Shown here: one piece after another, positions 14,050 to 27,900 of the stretch
How the letters are laid out: each line of letters starts with the position of its first letter
Position numbering within the stretch: position 1 is the first letter of the stretch
Assembly (NCBI GenBank): GCA_037951105.1
Contig: JBAMJV010001373.1
Location: 1-64,000 of the forward strand
Direction of reading: 5' to 3'
Length of the DNA stretch: 64,000 nt
DNA from: Echinarachnius parma
Taxonomy: Eukaryota > Echinodermata > Echinoidea > Clypeasteroida > Echinarachniidae
Program-made: the position numbers and the translations under genes
The notes under the pieces: generated by a model
Told to the model about the DNA's origin: nothing
Seen by the model: the letters and a program-made list of their open reading frames with translations, nothing else
Databases searched by the model: none

Positions 14050-14130
14050 ATGTTTGTTTGTGTCTGTGTGTTTTATGCGTGTGTGTGTGTGTTTTATGTG
14101 TGTGCGTATGTCTACATGATTGTAAGCCTC
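14050..14130. repeat. TG-rich low-complexity tract
   Basis: Interrupted (TG)n runs mixed with TTTATG. The cysteine/valine-rich ORF over it comes from the repeat. Confidence 0.6.
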
Positions 14131-14316
14131 AGTGTATGTTTGTCGATGACTTGCACGTTATTATCCCTAATATGTCATGTACTCATCGCTGAAAGACGAT
14201 GCAAGGTCAAGGTCACTATTAAAGCGCTTTGCAATCACAATTTAATTTCAGTATAATAGGTACAATGGGAATTATACCATAAACGAAAAGGAAATGGGAG
14301 CAATGGGATGAATAAG

Positions 14317-14514
14317 TTAAAGGGACAGTTGAGTTTTGGTTTTGGTTTTGGTCAAAAGTCAATATATCATCTGGCTAGAACTTTGAATGCATTCTAAAGG
14401 GAATGATTTTCATTTCACATGTTTTATTCAATGAACTTTCAAATGGAATTAAAACCAACCAATTTAGTGTCATGGCGTATTTCGGGAAGTAACAATACTC
14501 AAGTGTACCTTTAA
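14317..14514. mobile_element. TTAA-flanked MITE, about 198 bp
   Basis: Ends: TTAA AGGGACAGTTGAGTTTTG on the left, and on the inverse right end TTAA AGGTACACTTGAGTATTG. No coding capacity. Same terminus type as the elements at 6808 and 45366. Confidence 0.6.
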
Positions 14515-16976
14515 AAGACAATGTATACACTGAAATACTCACGAAGCGTATGAAAACAAAATCCCTTTCACATTAAAAGGAAACAGAAACTGACGCGATA
14601 TAAATAGTGGCGCCTCGTATTTCATTCCATTCTGTTTTCGCAGTATAATGTCGTAGGTATACATCGAAAAGGGAAAACTCGAGAGAATACACGAACACGG
14701 GAAGTATATATGAAAGATTCATGCGATTTAAGTTGATGAATAATAAACTGAACATGCTCTTAAAATGTATCGATCTATAACCCACTTTTGACCTTAATAC
14801 ACATATGTATAACACTATAATGTATGTTACAGCGTACTTTTCAGAAATAATAATGTAGAAATCAACACACTCGTAGATCAATCGTCTATTTTCTGTGATT
14901 ATTCTTTGCAATTTGGTATAACATGATAACCCTTAACTTATTTTTTGCAATGGAATGGTAATAATGTATGTCTTTAAAAATTAGTAAGCAGTATAGGTTG
15001 GATAATTGCTTCCAATTCACTAGGCCTATACATCCAGTCAAATTTGGAAACGAACACGTTGTTGCAACGAACATGATAATCCGTATGACATGAGGCCTAT
15101 AATACACCGAGTTGCTTTAAGTTTAATGTTTAAAAGATCCCCGCGTAAATGCACCTGCGACGGTCGAGTGTACGATTATTCGCATTATATTTCCATGAGA
15201 GCAATGAGCTGTGATCACGGACATACGTATACATGTAGATCATGCCCATGAATGCCTGAGATAAGGCAACTGAAACAGAAAATATATTAGACATAGAAAA
15301 GTTGACCTCAGTTGATCGAGGGATTAAGAAGGTGGAAGAGGGGGGGGGGGGGGGGGGGTCGTGAAAATAAAACAAGAACATGTATACCCTCATACATGAT
15401 TTTATACAGTACATTAAATTGTTGCTTCATGATTCGTTACACATTTCAAAATGTCACATTAAGAATGCAATTTATTCATTTGGCTTTTATAAGCATCCAT
15501 TAGCACGTTCTGCAAGTAAATCACACATTTCGAATAAACGCATATTCAACTCTATATGGTGTATATTATTAAGCCGTTTTTAACAACTATACATTGGAAT
15601 TGTTTTCCTTGTTATAAAAAGCAAACTAAAACACAAAATAGCCAAGCCAACTTCTATTTTATAATCTAATTGAATATTGTTTGCTCGACACCCAACACCT
15701 CAAGACATATCACAAGTGAAAAGAGTACGGATTAAGAAAACACCTGGCACAATTACTACTTTATATAATAATACAGAACACATGGCTTCTGTATAATGAA
15801 CGGGGTAACGATATTGGAAGTTAGATTCTACAGTGGGCTCGCGGTGAAATGTCATATGTGTATTATAAACATCAGGAAATGAGTAGGCCTATGCTCTATA
15901 GAGAGTTGTATATAATAAAACCAACTCTATGGTATGTTCACATCTAACCCAGACGAAATGAAATGGCGCTTCTGTCCATTTACCTATCTGTACCCTTTAA
16001 ATTGTTGTTTTTACTTGTCTAAAGGTTTTTCAAAGGGCTATCATTGTGTAAATGCACATTGATAGTGTATACACGAATATGCAATTTTCGTCTATTTCGC
16101 AAAACATGGGCTTTTGTCATGTAAGAGTGTAATAGGTATACCATTCATGCTAAACATGATGAGTTTATGTTTGCATTTATGTTAAATTTATCCCTAGCGT
16201 TGTTGCCCTGGGTTTTATACACTTTCGGTTTGTCTCTATGTTATATCCCTTTTGGCTTAATCATGTTCCCATCCTTAATAGCGAGACCCAATTCTGTATT
16301 AATTTAGCAAATTACTTTACCGGGTATACGTGTACTATGTTTGTTACCTATTAATATGATAGTGATACAAGGACGTTTGTTGCACGAAGCGCGTGGGTAC
16401 AAATAATAAAACAGTTCCCCAAACTCTTGTCTGCCTACAAAATGTCACTGCTGGGATTGCTTTCCCATTATTTGTTTATTTTTAGATGATCGAGTACAGG
16501 TAGTATAGTATAGTAATGAAAAAGGTATACAACATGGTGTATCTGTATTTTGACAACAGAATTTCGTTTCATTTGTTCAACAACTTCTAAATAAAGTAAT
16601 GGTTGGAAAGTGTCAGAAGAAATAATGCAAATATCCGTTGCTCAAGAATCTATTCAATCATCGATGGTTTACGTTCTAATTTGTCCTCCTCTTTGGAAAG
16701 CAATGAATTAACATAATTAGGGGCGTCATACACCTGCACATTCACGGTGGAAATAACACACGATAAAGACGTTGGGAATATTGATTAGTAGAGTATAGGA
16801 ACTAAGGGCATTAATAAATTACAACACCGTCAGCTCACACGAACCACACTGAAAGACCTTTATACTATTAAAAAAAACAATTGCTTGAGGCACATCGGAA
16901 TTTCAAATCGTAATTTGCCCGTAAATGCATGCCTTAGACTCGGTAGAATCACAATCACGTAAAGCCTCTAACCATC
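14515..16976. other. non-coding DNA
   Basis: No gene recognised. A G run lies at about 15340-15358 within a weak GGAAGAGG/GGTCGTG context typical of degraded poly-G MITEs. The rest is AT-rich. Confidence 0.45.
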
Positions 16977-16994
16977 CTAGGACAGCGTCTCCAA

Positions 16995-18570
16995 ATTCCA
17001 ATGGCCATGATGACCTCGGGTAATGGATGACCGCTGAAGGACATCAGTGGATGACATTTGAGTTGTGTGACCATCCAGTCCTCGCTGGAAAAACTGACCA
17101 CTTGAACAACGACGGTACGGTCGTATTGCATATGGGGGCTTTAAAGATAATGTCCTCCTTTCGCAATTCACAAATACAAAATTGTGATATCATTGTCTTA
17201 TATGAACAATAATACAGTTTATGAACAAGTCTGACAAGGATTAGAACTTGAAAATACATTTTAGCGTAATTATATTGATTGTAAAGCATTATTATCCTTG
17301 TGGTCAATGTATTTTTTGTTTGTTCTGAACTTAAAAATGCCTCCAAAAGAAGGACACAGCCTTTATATAAGGTGTTTTTTTCTCCTCTCCACGCACTGCA
17401 CGACATAAGTCTTATTGGACTCGCGTTTTTCAGGACTTCACAATCTTCTTTATTAATATTATACAGTTGTTAACTGGTGGTGGAGGGAAAAGCACGGAAT
17501 GTTCCACTCCCGAGGGATTTTAAATGCTATTGAGGGAAGAGTAAATATGTCCCGAGACGTAGTCGAGGGACTTATTTTCTTCACGAAATAGCATTTTAAA
17601 TTCCCGAGGGGAACATTCCATAATTTTCCCGACAGCAAAGTTAACAACTGTTTTATCATCTGATTGCCATGTAACAGTGCCATGTAATATCCAAAAATAT
17701 TACATGGCAGCTCATACTGTATTTAATAAGTCAGGTGATAAATCCCAATGACCGATGACGGAATGACGGATAGAGGACATCAGTGATGACATTTGACTGG
17801 AGTGGCCATCCAGTTATCGGTGGAAACTCTGACCACTTGAATTACGACAACACATGTCGCGTATATTCTGGGGCTTTATAATAATGTGTATTTTCTCCAT
17901 CTCCGTTGCATGCACACATTGCACGACAGAGGACTTAAATAGTGGACTCTATATTTAAAGGCCGATCTTCTCCAAGAATTATCCAAATGACCGATGACGG
18001 AATGACCGATAGAGGACATCAGGGATTGACATTTGAGCAGAGTGGCCATCCAGTTCCCGCTGCAAACGCTGACCACTTGAATTACGACAACGCGTGTCGC
18101 GTACAGTTTAGGGGCATTACATTAATGGGTATTTTCTCCTGCACCATGTACACATTGCACGACAGAAGACTAGTATAAGTGGAATTTAGGTGTGTTTTTT
18201 TCTCAGGACAATCTTCTTCAGAATATCTGCCAATGACCGATGAACGACATTAGGGATGACATTTGAGTGGAGTGACTATCCAGTCCTCGGTGGGAAAAAT
18301 CAACGACCACTTGAATTACGACATCACGTTTCTCGTATATGGGCTTTACATAATGTGTAATGTACCCCCCGTATCTGTATATCCCCCCTCTCCATGCACA
18401 CACTGCACGACAGCAGACTAAAAGTGGACTTGAGTTTTTCTTCTTCACGATATCTTCCGATGACCGATGAAGAACATTAGGGATAACATTTGAGTGGAGT
18501 GACCATCACCATCAAGTACCTGATGGCAAAGCTGACCACTCGAATAACGCTTGCACGACCATCCGTGGTA
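16995..18570. repeat. degenerate tandem repeat, about 240-bp unit
   Basis: A unit containing 'gaccgatgacggaatgac', 'gaggacatcag', 'tgacatttgag', 'tggccatccag', 'ctgaccacttgaa' and 'acgacaacgcg' recurs starting near 17022, 17745, 17988, 18232 and 18466. The spacing is about 234-244 bp within the last four. Copies differ by many substitutions. A foldback MITE sits between the first and second copies. No coding potential is seen. Confidence 0.6.
17463..17651. mobile_element. foldback MITE with ACAGTTGTTAAC ends
   Basis: Near-palindromic over about 189 bp. The left arm ACAGTTGTTAACT..GGAATGTTCC..TTTTAAATGCTATT is mirrored by the right arm read on the other strand. No ORF. Confidence 0.6.
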
Positions 18571-20900
18571 ATGGTCGTAGACGAGGGGTCACTTTTGGAA
18601 GAGATGATAATAGACAGCAAGAAACTCTTAACACTTAACATGCCATTGCAGCTCTTGACACGTTGCATTATGTTATGTGATGTGCTAAGGGTATATACCG
18701 GAGTGTACATTAAAAACCTCTGAATGTATAGTTTGTAGGTAGCTGCAGCTGACCACTGTCCAATCAATGACGGAGGAGGAGGGGGGGGGGGGGGGTGCGT
18801 CAGACCCGAGGTTACGGTGAAAATGAGATAATCTTCTTCAAGAAAATCTGTCATCTCCTGCTGGACAAATTACGTAAACAGATTAAAAAGGCAAAATCAC
18901 ACACAAGGCTAAACTGCATCTATAATAGTTAGATAGATGTCTTAGAATAATACTCCAGCCATTTACCACTAACCAAATGATGACATACAAACAGGATGGT
19001 CAGCGACTCTGGGTTAAGGTAACCGAGCTTCTCCGAGAAATGTCCTGTCATCTCACGGGTAACTTATTTTGATTAAAAGGCAAACGCCTTCGGTCATGGC
19101 TTTAACGCCGTCCGCTGTCACGAATGCACAGGTATATGGTGTTACTGAAATAAGATAAACAATCATCCTGCGTGGCCTCCCCGGTGGATCAAATTGTTGT
19201 AATCACGCACGGTACCAATTAGTTTCTTTCTTTTCCTTTTTTCATCATGGTCAGCGTCGGTATGACCGCCTTCAGAGGTATGACATTACAGTGAACTAAA
19301 CCAAATCGGGATGGTCCAACCGTCTAACCTGCCTAAATTAAAAAGCACCGAACGTCAAAGAGATATCCTCATGAGCACACACCCAGTAGAAAGAGCGCGT
19401 TAAAATGACTCGGTATCATCTTCATCGTGCACAGATACAAATCAACGGAAATGCCGACATCGTGACATTTTCGATGTGGAAATTAGTTATTTTTGAATCC
19501 CTAAAAAACAAGAAGATGTAGACATCCCGAGAGATATGATTGTCATTCCTCACGTGAATGTCGTTAATTTCCCCCCAGTTTTTCAAAGACATCATGTGGC
19601 ATTTGCCAACATAGGACTGAATAGTCACTCATGTCCTATATACACCGTCTGGAAAGCAAATCAACAATTCTAAAATTCTACAACAAAGCAACAACGATGC
19701 AAAGCAACGACAATTCTACAATTTCCACTCGAAAATATTGCGATCTTAAGAAAAACCCTTCCTATCCTATCCATTAAAGACCCCTTGAACTAATGAACTA
19801 CATGTATTATCATACACGCATGGTACTAGCGCTAACTGCCTTCTCTCTACCATTCTTGCCGTATTCGTGTTATTATTTACGAATCCTCCTCACACACCTT
19901 CTTCCTTGGCGGCAAGGAAGATCAATATGCCTACCATGCCGACATCGAATGCGAGATATCGATCGTGATCATCGATGACCGTGGCTGCACGGTCACGCTC
20001 CCAAGAAGATAATACTCCGTCACACGGGTTAACAGCTGACATGGAAACGATGTAACTCATTTTCTTCTGAGGGAGAATTGTGATAATAGGTGAATTCTCA
20101 CTTGTTCTCTGCATACATCATTGACCACTGTATTTAAAATTTCAAGTAAACGCGAAATATTTATTAAACTTAATGATAAATTAATATTGCAAATTTCTGT
20201 GGTCGAACTGTTTGGGGGGGGGGGGGGGGCACGCAAATTATTTGGGGCACTCCTTTAGTATCTCTCTGTTTGTTCACACATTCACCCTAAAGTTTTTGTC
20301 AAATTAATGTTTTTTGTTTTTTTGTTTGGGGGGGGGGGGGGGGGCTCACTCACAGACCCCGTTGCTACGCCATTTAATATATACCGGAAGAGCGTCGTTT
20401 GAATCAAATAAATAAACAAAAATAAACCTCGTACAGTGATTTGGTTAGGGTGAGACAATTGTTTGTTGGAATGAAAAAATCAACAGCGGAACAATAACAC
20501 GATAAATGCCATCGGAACAAATACATAATCCGACGTGAAATGTATTTTCTAGTATTTGGTTTGAAGTACGCGCCCGTAATGTCTCTGTTTTTGGATACAC
20601 CCACGCACACCTTATGTCGAGTAGATCGTTTGTTTACACATTATTTGTTTACAACCTACGTATGTTTTTCTCAAACATTGCGTGGGAGCATCTGTTTAAA
20701 CCTATACCGGCCAATTATTTATGTGGGTCAATATTGACGCAAAAACATTAGACTATCATGATCCAAACTTTATTTATGGTAACTGGTCGTCCTAGTAATG
20801 TCCGACATGCACGTTCGCCGAGCATACCTGCACGTAAGTTTGCCGGGTCAACCAGATCGAGATGAATTATTGAGGTTTGCCATGCTTATATTATCTAGGA
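18571..20900. other. non-coding DNA with poly-G tracts
   Basis: No gene recognised. G runs lie at about 18778-18796, 20214-20230 and 20330-20344. The last two bracket a segment (GGCACGCAAATTATTTGGGGCAC ... GTTGCTACGCCA) that resembles a decayed poly-G MITE. Confidence 0.45.
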
Positions 20901-20941
20901 TGGGTGGCAGATAATGGCGTAGGCAGGTGAAGATCAAATAA

Positions 20942-21064
20942 AGGGGGGGGGGGGGGGCGGGGTCGGGTGTGTGGGTGTGTGTGTGTGTGTGAGTGTGTGT
21001 GAGTGTGTATGTGTGTGTGAGTGTGTATGTGTGTGTGCGTGCGTGTGTGTGTGTGTGTGTGAGG
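20942..21064. repeat. poly-G followed by (GT)n/(GTGA)n microsatellite
   Basis: A 15-plus G run then about 100 bp of GT repeats with GTGA and GTAT interruptions. A histidine/threonine-rich ORF across it is spurious. Confidence 0.85.
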
Positions 21065-21184
21065 GAGGGGAGGTGAGGGGCAAGGATATGATTTCACACA
21101 ATAGGGGCAACGTGAGCGGACACTACATGGTGTAAGTGTTAATTATTTATTTTGTTTATCTATTTATATACTTATTTATTTATT

Positions 21185-21315
21185 TAATAGCGCTTTGTTC
21201 GACTCAAGTCACAAACAGCGGCCCGCTTTGTTCGACTCTAGTCACAGACAACGATGCGTGCGGCGCGCGCGCATACAATATACGATGCGTGCAGCGCGCG
21301 CGCGCGTGTGCCTAA
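21185..21315. repeat. short tandem duplications with alternating CG tracts
   Basis: CGCTTTGTTCGACTC..GTCACA is duplicated about 40 bp apart (about 21191 and 21225). ACGATGCGTGC..GCGCGCGCGC is then duplicated about 45 bp apart (about 21251 and 21282). The two (CG)n runs are potential Z-DNA formers. Confidence 0.55.
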
Positions 21316-21684
21316 AATAATTTGGCGACGGAGGGATCTACTGCACAGCGGACAAAGTGTTAATTCATAATTAATCATTTTATTTATTTATATATATGTT
21401 CATTCATATATTGTGAAATCATTTATTTACCATGTTTGAATACTTATCTATATATTGAAATACTTCTCATTGAAACATGGGGAGTAGCATCAGGTGGATG
21501 GTAGGGGGGCAAGAGTCACCAAAGAGAGTACCCCTTGCCCTAATTTTCCTACTCCATCGTGCGTAATCACACCCCTCCATCTATCGGTGTCGATCTATAT
21601 CCGAAGGGAAATCAAATCGAGATCAACTAATGTGCGCATCGAATGAATGACATTGTTACGACTCAGCCTCATGAATGGGATAAG

Positions 21685-21935
21685 GTATCAGGGGCGCAGC
21701 CAGAAATGTAGAAATATGGGGGGGGGGGGGGGGGGGGTTATGGGTGTGTTAAAAAGGAAGCCTAATATGCAAGGGACACCCAAACCACCAACATTGTGTT
21801 ATAAGATATTTTAAAAAAGCTACTACGTTCCCTTTTTAATGCTTATAGATTTGTCATTGTTGGTATCGAAACCGGGAAAGGGGAGGGGGGGGGGGGCGTT
21901 CGCCGACTTCCCCCTGTTTATGATGGCTACGCCAC
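21685..21935. mobile_element. degenerate poly-G MITE
   Basis: GGGGCGCAGCCAGAAATG, a long G run (about 21719-21737), an AT-rich middle, a second G run and then GATGGCTACGCCACTGG. This matches the order of features in the complete relatives but with decayed ends. Confidence 0.45.
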
Positions 21936-24900
21936 TGGGTTTCATTCGTAGTCGAGGTATGACGTCACAGTTCTTAGACAGACTTAGATCAGTTTCAAGG
22001 CGTCGCATATGGTTTTCTCATCTAACTTTCAAATTGATACTGAGAAAGCAAATGAGTAGAGATATCCATCCCCGTAAAAACAGTTGTTTTCAATTCCAAA
22101 TAATTCATAAAGAAGATCTCTTTTTAGAGTGGACGATTTGTGAAGACATTTTTGTTCCACGCGTTTAACGGAAATGAAGGCAAAAGTGAGATGCCTTTTT
22201 GTTATTTTAAAGAACAAATGAAACATGCACGCTGTTTTAAAACAAAACAAAAACAAAACTAAAATGTGTTTTGTTATGAAATGAAGAGATACTACTAGAT
22301 CGCTTTCGAATTGCTTTTGTCAATTTGGCCAGGCCTCAAACGGAGCCTCCGCACATCTGCATCGAATCAAGCCTCGTTTCCTTCACTTTATACGAGGTTA
22401 TTGACCGAGCAATCAAAATATAAAGCATCCACTGCTTGCAGGTGGAATTTCTCCCTTCTATATACGTCTGCATGTTATATTTTGAAAAGCAATTTCGTAG
22501 AAAATATATTTTCTCAAATAACGTAACATAGTAAGTTGCATACTGCATACAGTAGTTAAAACATCATGTCCATTTTCCTCTTTACCTTACTTCCAACAGA
22601 GACAGACGCCCTAAAACAAATTAATATTTCTGGTTGGCAATTTACTTTTGAACAAACCACTGGACTCATTACTCAAGACGTTGGCAATCAAACGCATGAA
22701 TCCGATTCTGATACTTGATGGAAAGTTGACGTGCGAGTTTGCCACGCAAACTTGTGCAAGTGGCCCCATATCATTTCACAATGATCATTACATGACTCTG
22801 TGAGGTGCGTTAACTGACAGCGGTGACGCTGCTGTTAATATAATACATCTTTTGACAGATTTGGGAAACCGATCCCACAATGTAACACATTGAGAACCAA
22901 TGATCTGTCATTAGGCATGTTCGATGTCACTCGTACGTGCGAAACGGTCAAGCACAGCCTGGATATCACTTGACATCTACCGTAGATCGGGTGACACGCA
23001 GAGGCGGTAGCAGAGAGGGGGAGGAGGGAAGGGGGAAGGGGTGGGGGTGGCTGTTGAACAGCCTAAGGAAGATATTAAACAGATTTCTTGCAATTTTGCC
23101 GAATGTGGCCAATCCCCCGTTTAGTGCTATATCGTTGTATTTGCTTATGTGTTTTCCTTCGGAAATAAGAACAAACAAACGAAAAATTTGTTTAAAAAAC
23201 AACAACAACAACACCAAACAAACAAATATCCCATATGCTATACCAAAATACACAAAACATTTCCTCGCGGAGTGGGAGGGTGGTAGTAAGACAGGTGCGC
23301 ACTTGCTTACACTTAGCTGTACAATAATGATGTCATAGACAGGTGTAACTAAGAGGGATGATGGGGCGTACAGAGACAGACAGCCCATTGCCCTTGACAT
23401 TGGTGTTATCACTCGTCCTGGATTCCAATCTCTTCCTATGTATGCGTCTCCTTTACTAGTTAACCCATGCACAGTGACAATACGAGATATTGTAACCCCA
23501 TTGACTTAATACATGGGCTACCACTACCAGGCTCCAGTAGTGAATGGATTAAAGAAGCCAATTTGAGAAGCCACCATTAGCCTAATTGCGCTTGTAGTTC
23601 AAACAAACATCTCATATCCTACAGCCGGGAACTCTTGCCAAGTCCAGAAATACCCTGGATCCCTTTCACCCTATTTAACTTTCAACAAATAAACAGTCCG
23701 TTTGAGAAGCCTCCATTCTGTGGGTCAAATGTAGTTTAAGAAAACGTCTCAGATTATACATACGAGAATCTCTAGTGCTCCCTAAGCATGTTAAGGGTAA
23801 AACGTCAGCATCGCACTCTTTCCTCCTACTCCGGAGCAAAATATGGAGACGCCGCAAATGTTCTTAACAATATTCCTCACTCTCACGTATACAGTAGGCC
23901 TATACATCAGTCAGGGAATATGTCACGTATACATGTCTGAGTAGGTCTACACAATCAGCCAGGGAATATGTCACGTATATAGTACCTATAACAGCCAGGG
24001 AATCTCTTGCCACTCATTCAGTTTGCGTGATCATGATTAACACCCCAGACTGCACGGGTCTATTTTTGTAACGATGCTAAATAATTGAGGCCTAACTATA
24101 GTTGGCAATCAACTGTCGCAGGACAACCATGCACGTGGACCTACTTTCGTCTCAGTCAGTCGTCTTCTGGCCGAGAGCTGCTTCATGCTATGCATACCAA
24201 GTGCAGGGGTGTGAATTAGCAGGGGCCATTTCAGTCACTCAAGTACACTTCAAACGGAGCGAATAACACTCTGGATCCTCAGTCGGTCCTTAATTCACGA
24301 AAGACAACACATTTGTGAGAAGAAAAACAAGTTTTTAAGTGAAAACAATTTGCTTATGGATTGAGGCGATGGTATTGAAAAGGGAAGGACCAGAGGGGTA
24401 TAGAGGTAGATAGATGTTGGCCGGACTTTCCACCCTAAATTTGTTTTTAGTAATATTTATGTTTGCGTTTGGCCTGACTCAGGACATATACGTCGTAATC
24501 TACTGCTGTCATGTTTAGACAGGTTCGAGTAATTATTGCATCAGCCGTCACTAATGAGATCTTCAAAATATTCCCTTATTAAATGTGTATTGATATTGTC
24601 ACATTTCCTTTTCGCCTTGACCTCCTCAAAAAAGGAGAAGAGGAAAACTTATCCATCTTGCTTATTCCTCCCGGGACTCCGCTTTGTTTTTCGTATTTTG
24701 TCATCCTCCATTTTGATTTGGCCTTTGAAATATTAAATATTGAAAAAAAAGATGCCCCGTGGTCTGATAAGAGTGAACGTAGCTACTGAGACAAGTAAGT
24801 CTCACGAGAAATTCATATTTCAAAAGTAGCGTTTCTAAATAAATGTAAGCTATTTGTAGAATAGCACCCCAAGCTATAAGCGTTATACTCTCGGAGGATA

Positions 24901-27900
24901 AGACCGACTGTGTAACCTTTTGGATAATTTACAATGGCATCTCACTGAGGACCGATATTTTAACAAATTTGTTCTAAATAAGCGAAGTACAAGGCAGTAA
25001 TCCATAAACATAACATGCACAAGTTTCCTTTCATTCAGCAGGTGGAACTTGCAATATGGAAAATTCGAGACAAATTCGTTTCTTCCTGTATCATGAAATT
25101 TCATTTCAGAATAAATTAATATAAATGGACGTAAAGAAAAAAATACATCCATGCACACATCCCCTCGCATACAACGCATTAATTTGACCAAAATCATCCA
25201 TCACAGCCCATTAGTCGTTAGTAGGCCTAACATGATAAAAGGCATTGAAAGCGGCAGCATCCCCTTTGCCCATTTTGACTTGTTGTATATAATTCATTAT
25301 AAAGTAAGGTTATTCTCTTTCGCCTTTTTGTAATTATAATTATCTCAATACATTAATATTGAGATGTAGGTAGAATGGCAAAATGGCAATATGTTCGAAC
25401 TATAAGTGGCCGGCAAGTAGTAGAACCCTCATTGTAACGCCATCATTAATTATTCGGTTAGAATTGTGGTGGGGGTGGTATGCAACATAATACAACAAGT
25501 ATAATGATTATGTGTCAGATGTATACGTGTGGCGTGGGTGTCTATGTCCAATTTTAACTCTTACGAATGGCTTACGACGAATATACATCAAACTAACATT
25601 ATATATAATGCCCATGGGCCTCAGTTTCCATGTCATTTAGAGTAAATAGAACAGCATAATATATTAGACACATCAATGTTGATTAAGTTATTTTCGACAT
25701 TGCTCCGTGAGAAAACATTCACAGCCACTTTCACATGCCATGCAAATAAGCGACTCTATTATCGGATATCACACGCACGCGAAGTAAACTTATCGAGCGA
25801 AATTGCTTAGCCTGTTCGTGAGTAAATCGTCAATCCTCGATCCATGCCCACAATTTTCTTCTTGAATGTGCCTTTTTTACAATTCTGGTTTATTTATCGA
25901 GCCTTCTCAAGCGATGTGAACCTCAATGTGGTTATATGCACCACCTGCATCTTGACAAACATCGCGGGTTTAGCTTGAAAGCGGATCGATATTATTGGGC
26001 GCCAATTCAAAGTACGAACATTATAATCTTGAAGGTGGCGGAAATAATACAGATAGGGATGATAAGGTGTTGTTGACGATAAAATGAAGTTGTAAGCTCC
26101 TGCGCGAAATTAAGTTAAATGTCGTTATACTATGCATTTGATCTTATACGAAGATTATTATTTTAATTTGCTGAAGAAAAAAAAATAACATCAAATAAAG
26201 CAAGGTGACGATGTTTGGAACTCAATTATTAATTTTCCTTTTCATTTTGGTTTTAATTCAAGTCACGATGTTTCGATTTCATGCCTAGTGTTTCGAGACA
26301 TTTCAGACGCCACATCACATTCATGTTTGACTCCCCTCACAACGCCCCCTTCCTTCGCCTGAATGTTTTAATTCAAGAAAGGGGCGAAGCCAGAAACGAC
26401 TTAAAATGGGGGCAATTGCGTGTTGGGGGGGGGGGGGGGGGGGGGTGAGGGAGAGTTCCCTTCGCTACACCACTACGTCAAGACTTGTGTAAACTGAATT
26501 ATGAAAAAGCTGTTAAGTTCTGTGCGGTTACGATGACACTTTGAAGTAAACACCTTGCCTCACGGCTTGACGACGCTGAAATGTAAACCGCTATGACACG
26601 GTTTGTTATTGAAACAAAGGCAGATAAATTGACAGTTGACATTTTCTCCCTTTTTATGGAAGCCTGCCATTATGCCATATTTGCATACTTGTCTTTGTTA
26701 TGTGTCACCTACCCGTTGCCTTTAAGGACATCGCTATTTGCATTTTGTTCTTGAAAACAAACACTGAAATGAAAATAGATGTCAACGCTATGTCTACAAA
26801 CAGACAGAAACGGATAATAAGTTTAATTCATAAATTAATATAGTCGTAATTTATATTCTCTAAGGAAATATAGTGCCGATGAATACAGGCGTATACGCTT
26901 GAAGCAGAGGAGTAAGACAAATTCATCTAATAATGCAGTTCCATAAATCCTACAGGGAACATTCTCTCACAAGAACTTCAACATGTTATAAAGATAAAAA
27001 GCAGTGAAAGGATTGAAACAGTAATAGTAATGGAAAAGGAAAAGATGGCCGCCATCAAACCAACTTGTCGCCAGATATCTACTCCAAAATGCCCAACACT
27101 TACTATTACGGTCACCTTACCATTCGCTTACAGGATCATAACATTATACGACTGGATTACTCCTCTAATTGGACGAATGAAAACAAACCCACTCACTTAT
27201 CCGGGATCATGAAAACAGGATTGTAATGTCACACCAAGTATAATGCCCAACATTCAATGGTACTTCCATCTAAAGGTGTCTAAAATATTATGATTTGAGC
27301 ATAAAGTCTTGTTTATGTCATTTGCATAGAAATAAAACATGACGTAATAGATTAGAAACATGTAGGGAGTTGATGAAGAATAGAAATTATAATATAAAAT
27401 AGCAGTTATAACGGAAGAAGGATATTGAAAGGGTAAGGCATAGAAGTATATAGATTATGTTCAAAACATATAATAAGAAGAAAGCACAAAAGAGAAAGAA
27501 GAACAAGAGACAAGGAGGATGAAGGATGAAGAGAAAGGGGTGGAAAATGAGGTAGAAAGAGAACTATGAGACGAAGACATTAAGAATAAAATGTGGAAAC
27601 GAAGCTACAGTATATACCTCTTAGTTGGGAGCATCTTTAACGTTTGAGTGTCTATTAAAATCGTGATTTAAGGGCCAAATCGTGTCCCAAGCGTCATCAG
27701 AGAAGACATAGGAAACCAAGAAGAATATGATAGAAATGTGAGGCGCATCGAAAAGCAGTCTTTTAATACCAGCAATTATCACGAGCAAGAAAATAATTAT
27801 AAGAAACAGGGCACGGGCATGAAGCGAGACTTTAATGATTGATGTGGTAGGCTTATAATGTGAAATCGCTTCCTTTCATCATTCATCATGTTTCAAGCTA

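Noticed and set aside
20891..21097. His/Thr-repeat ORF
   Set aside because: Product of a (GT)n microsatellite.
22937..23472. Overlapping 133- and 168-codon ORFs on opposite strands
   Set aside because: Both lack motifs and splice context, and composition follows the G-rich and AAC-rich stretches.
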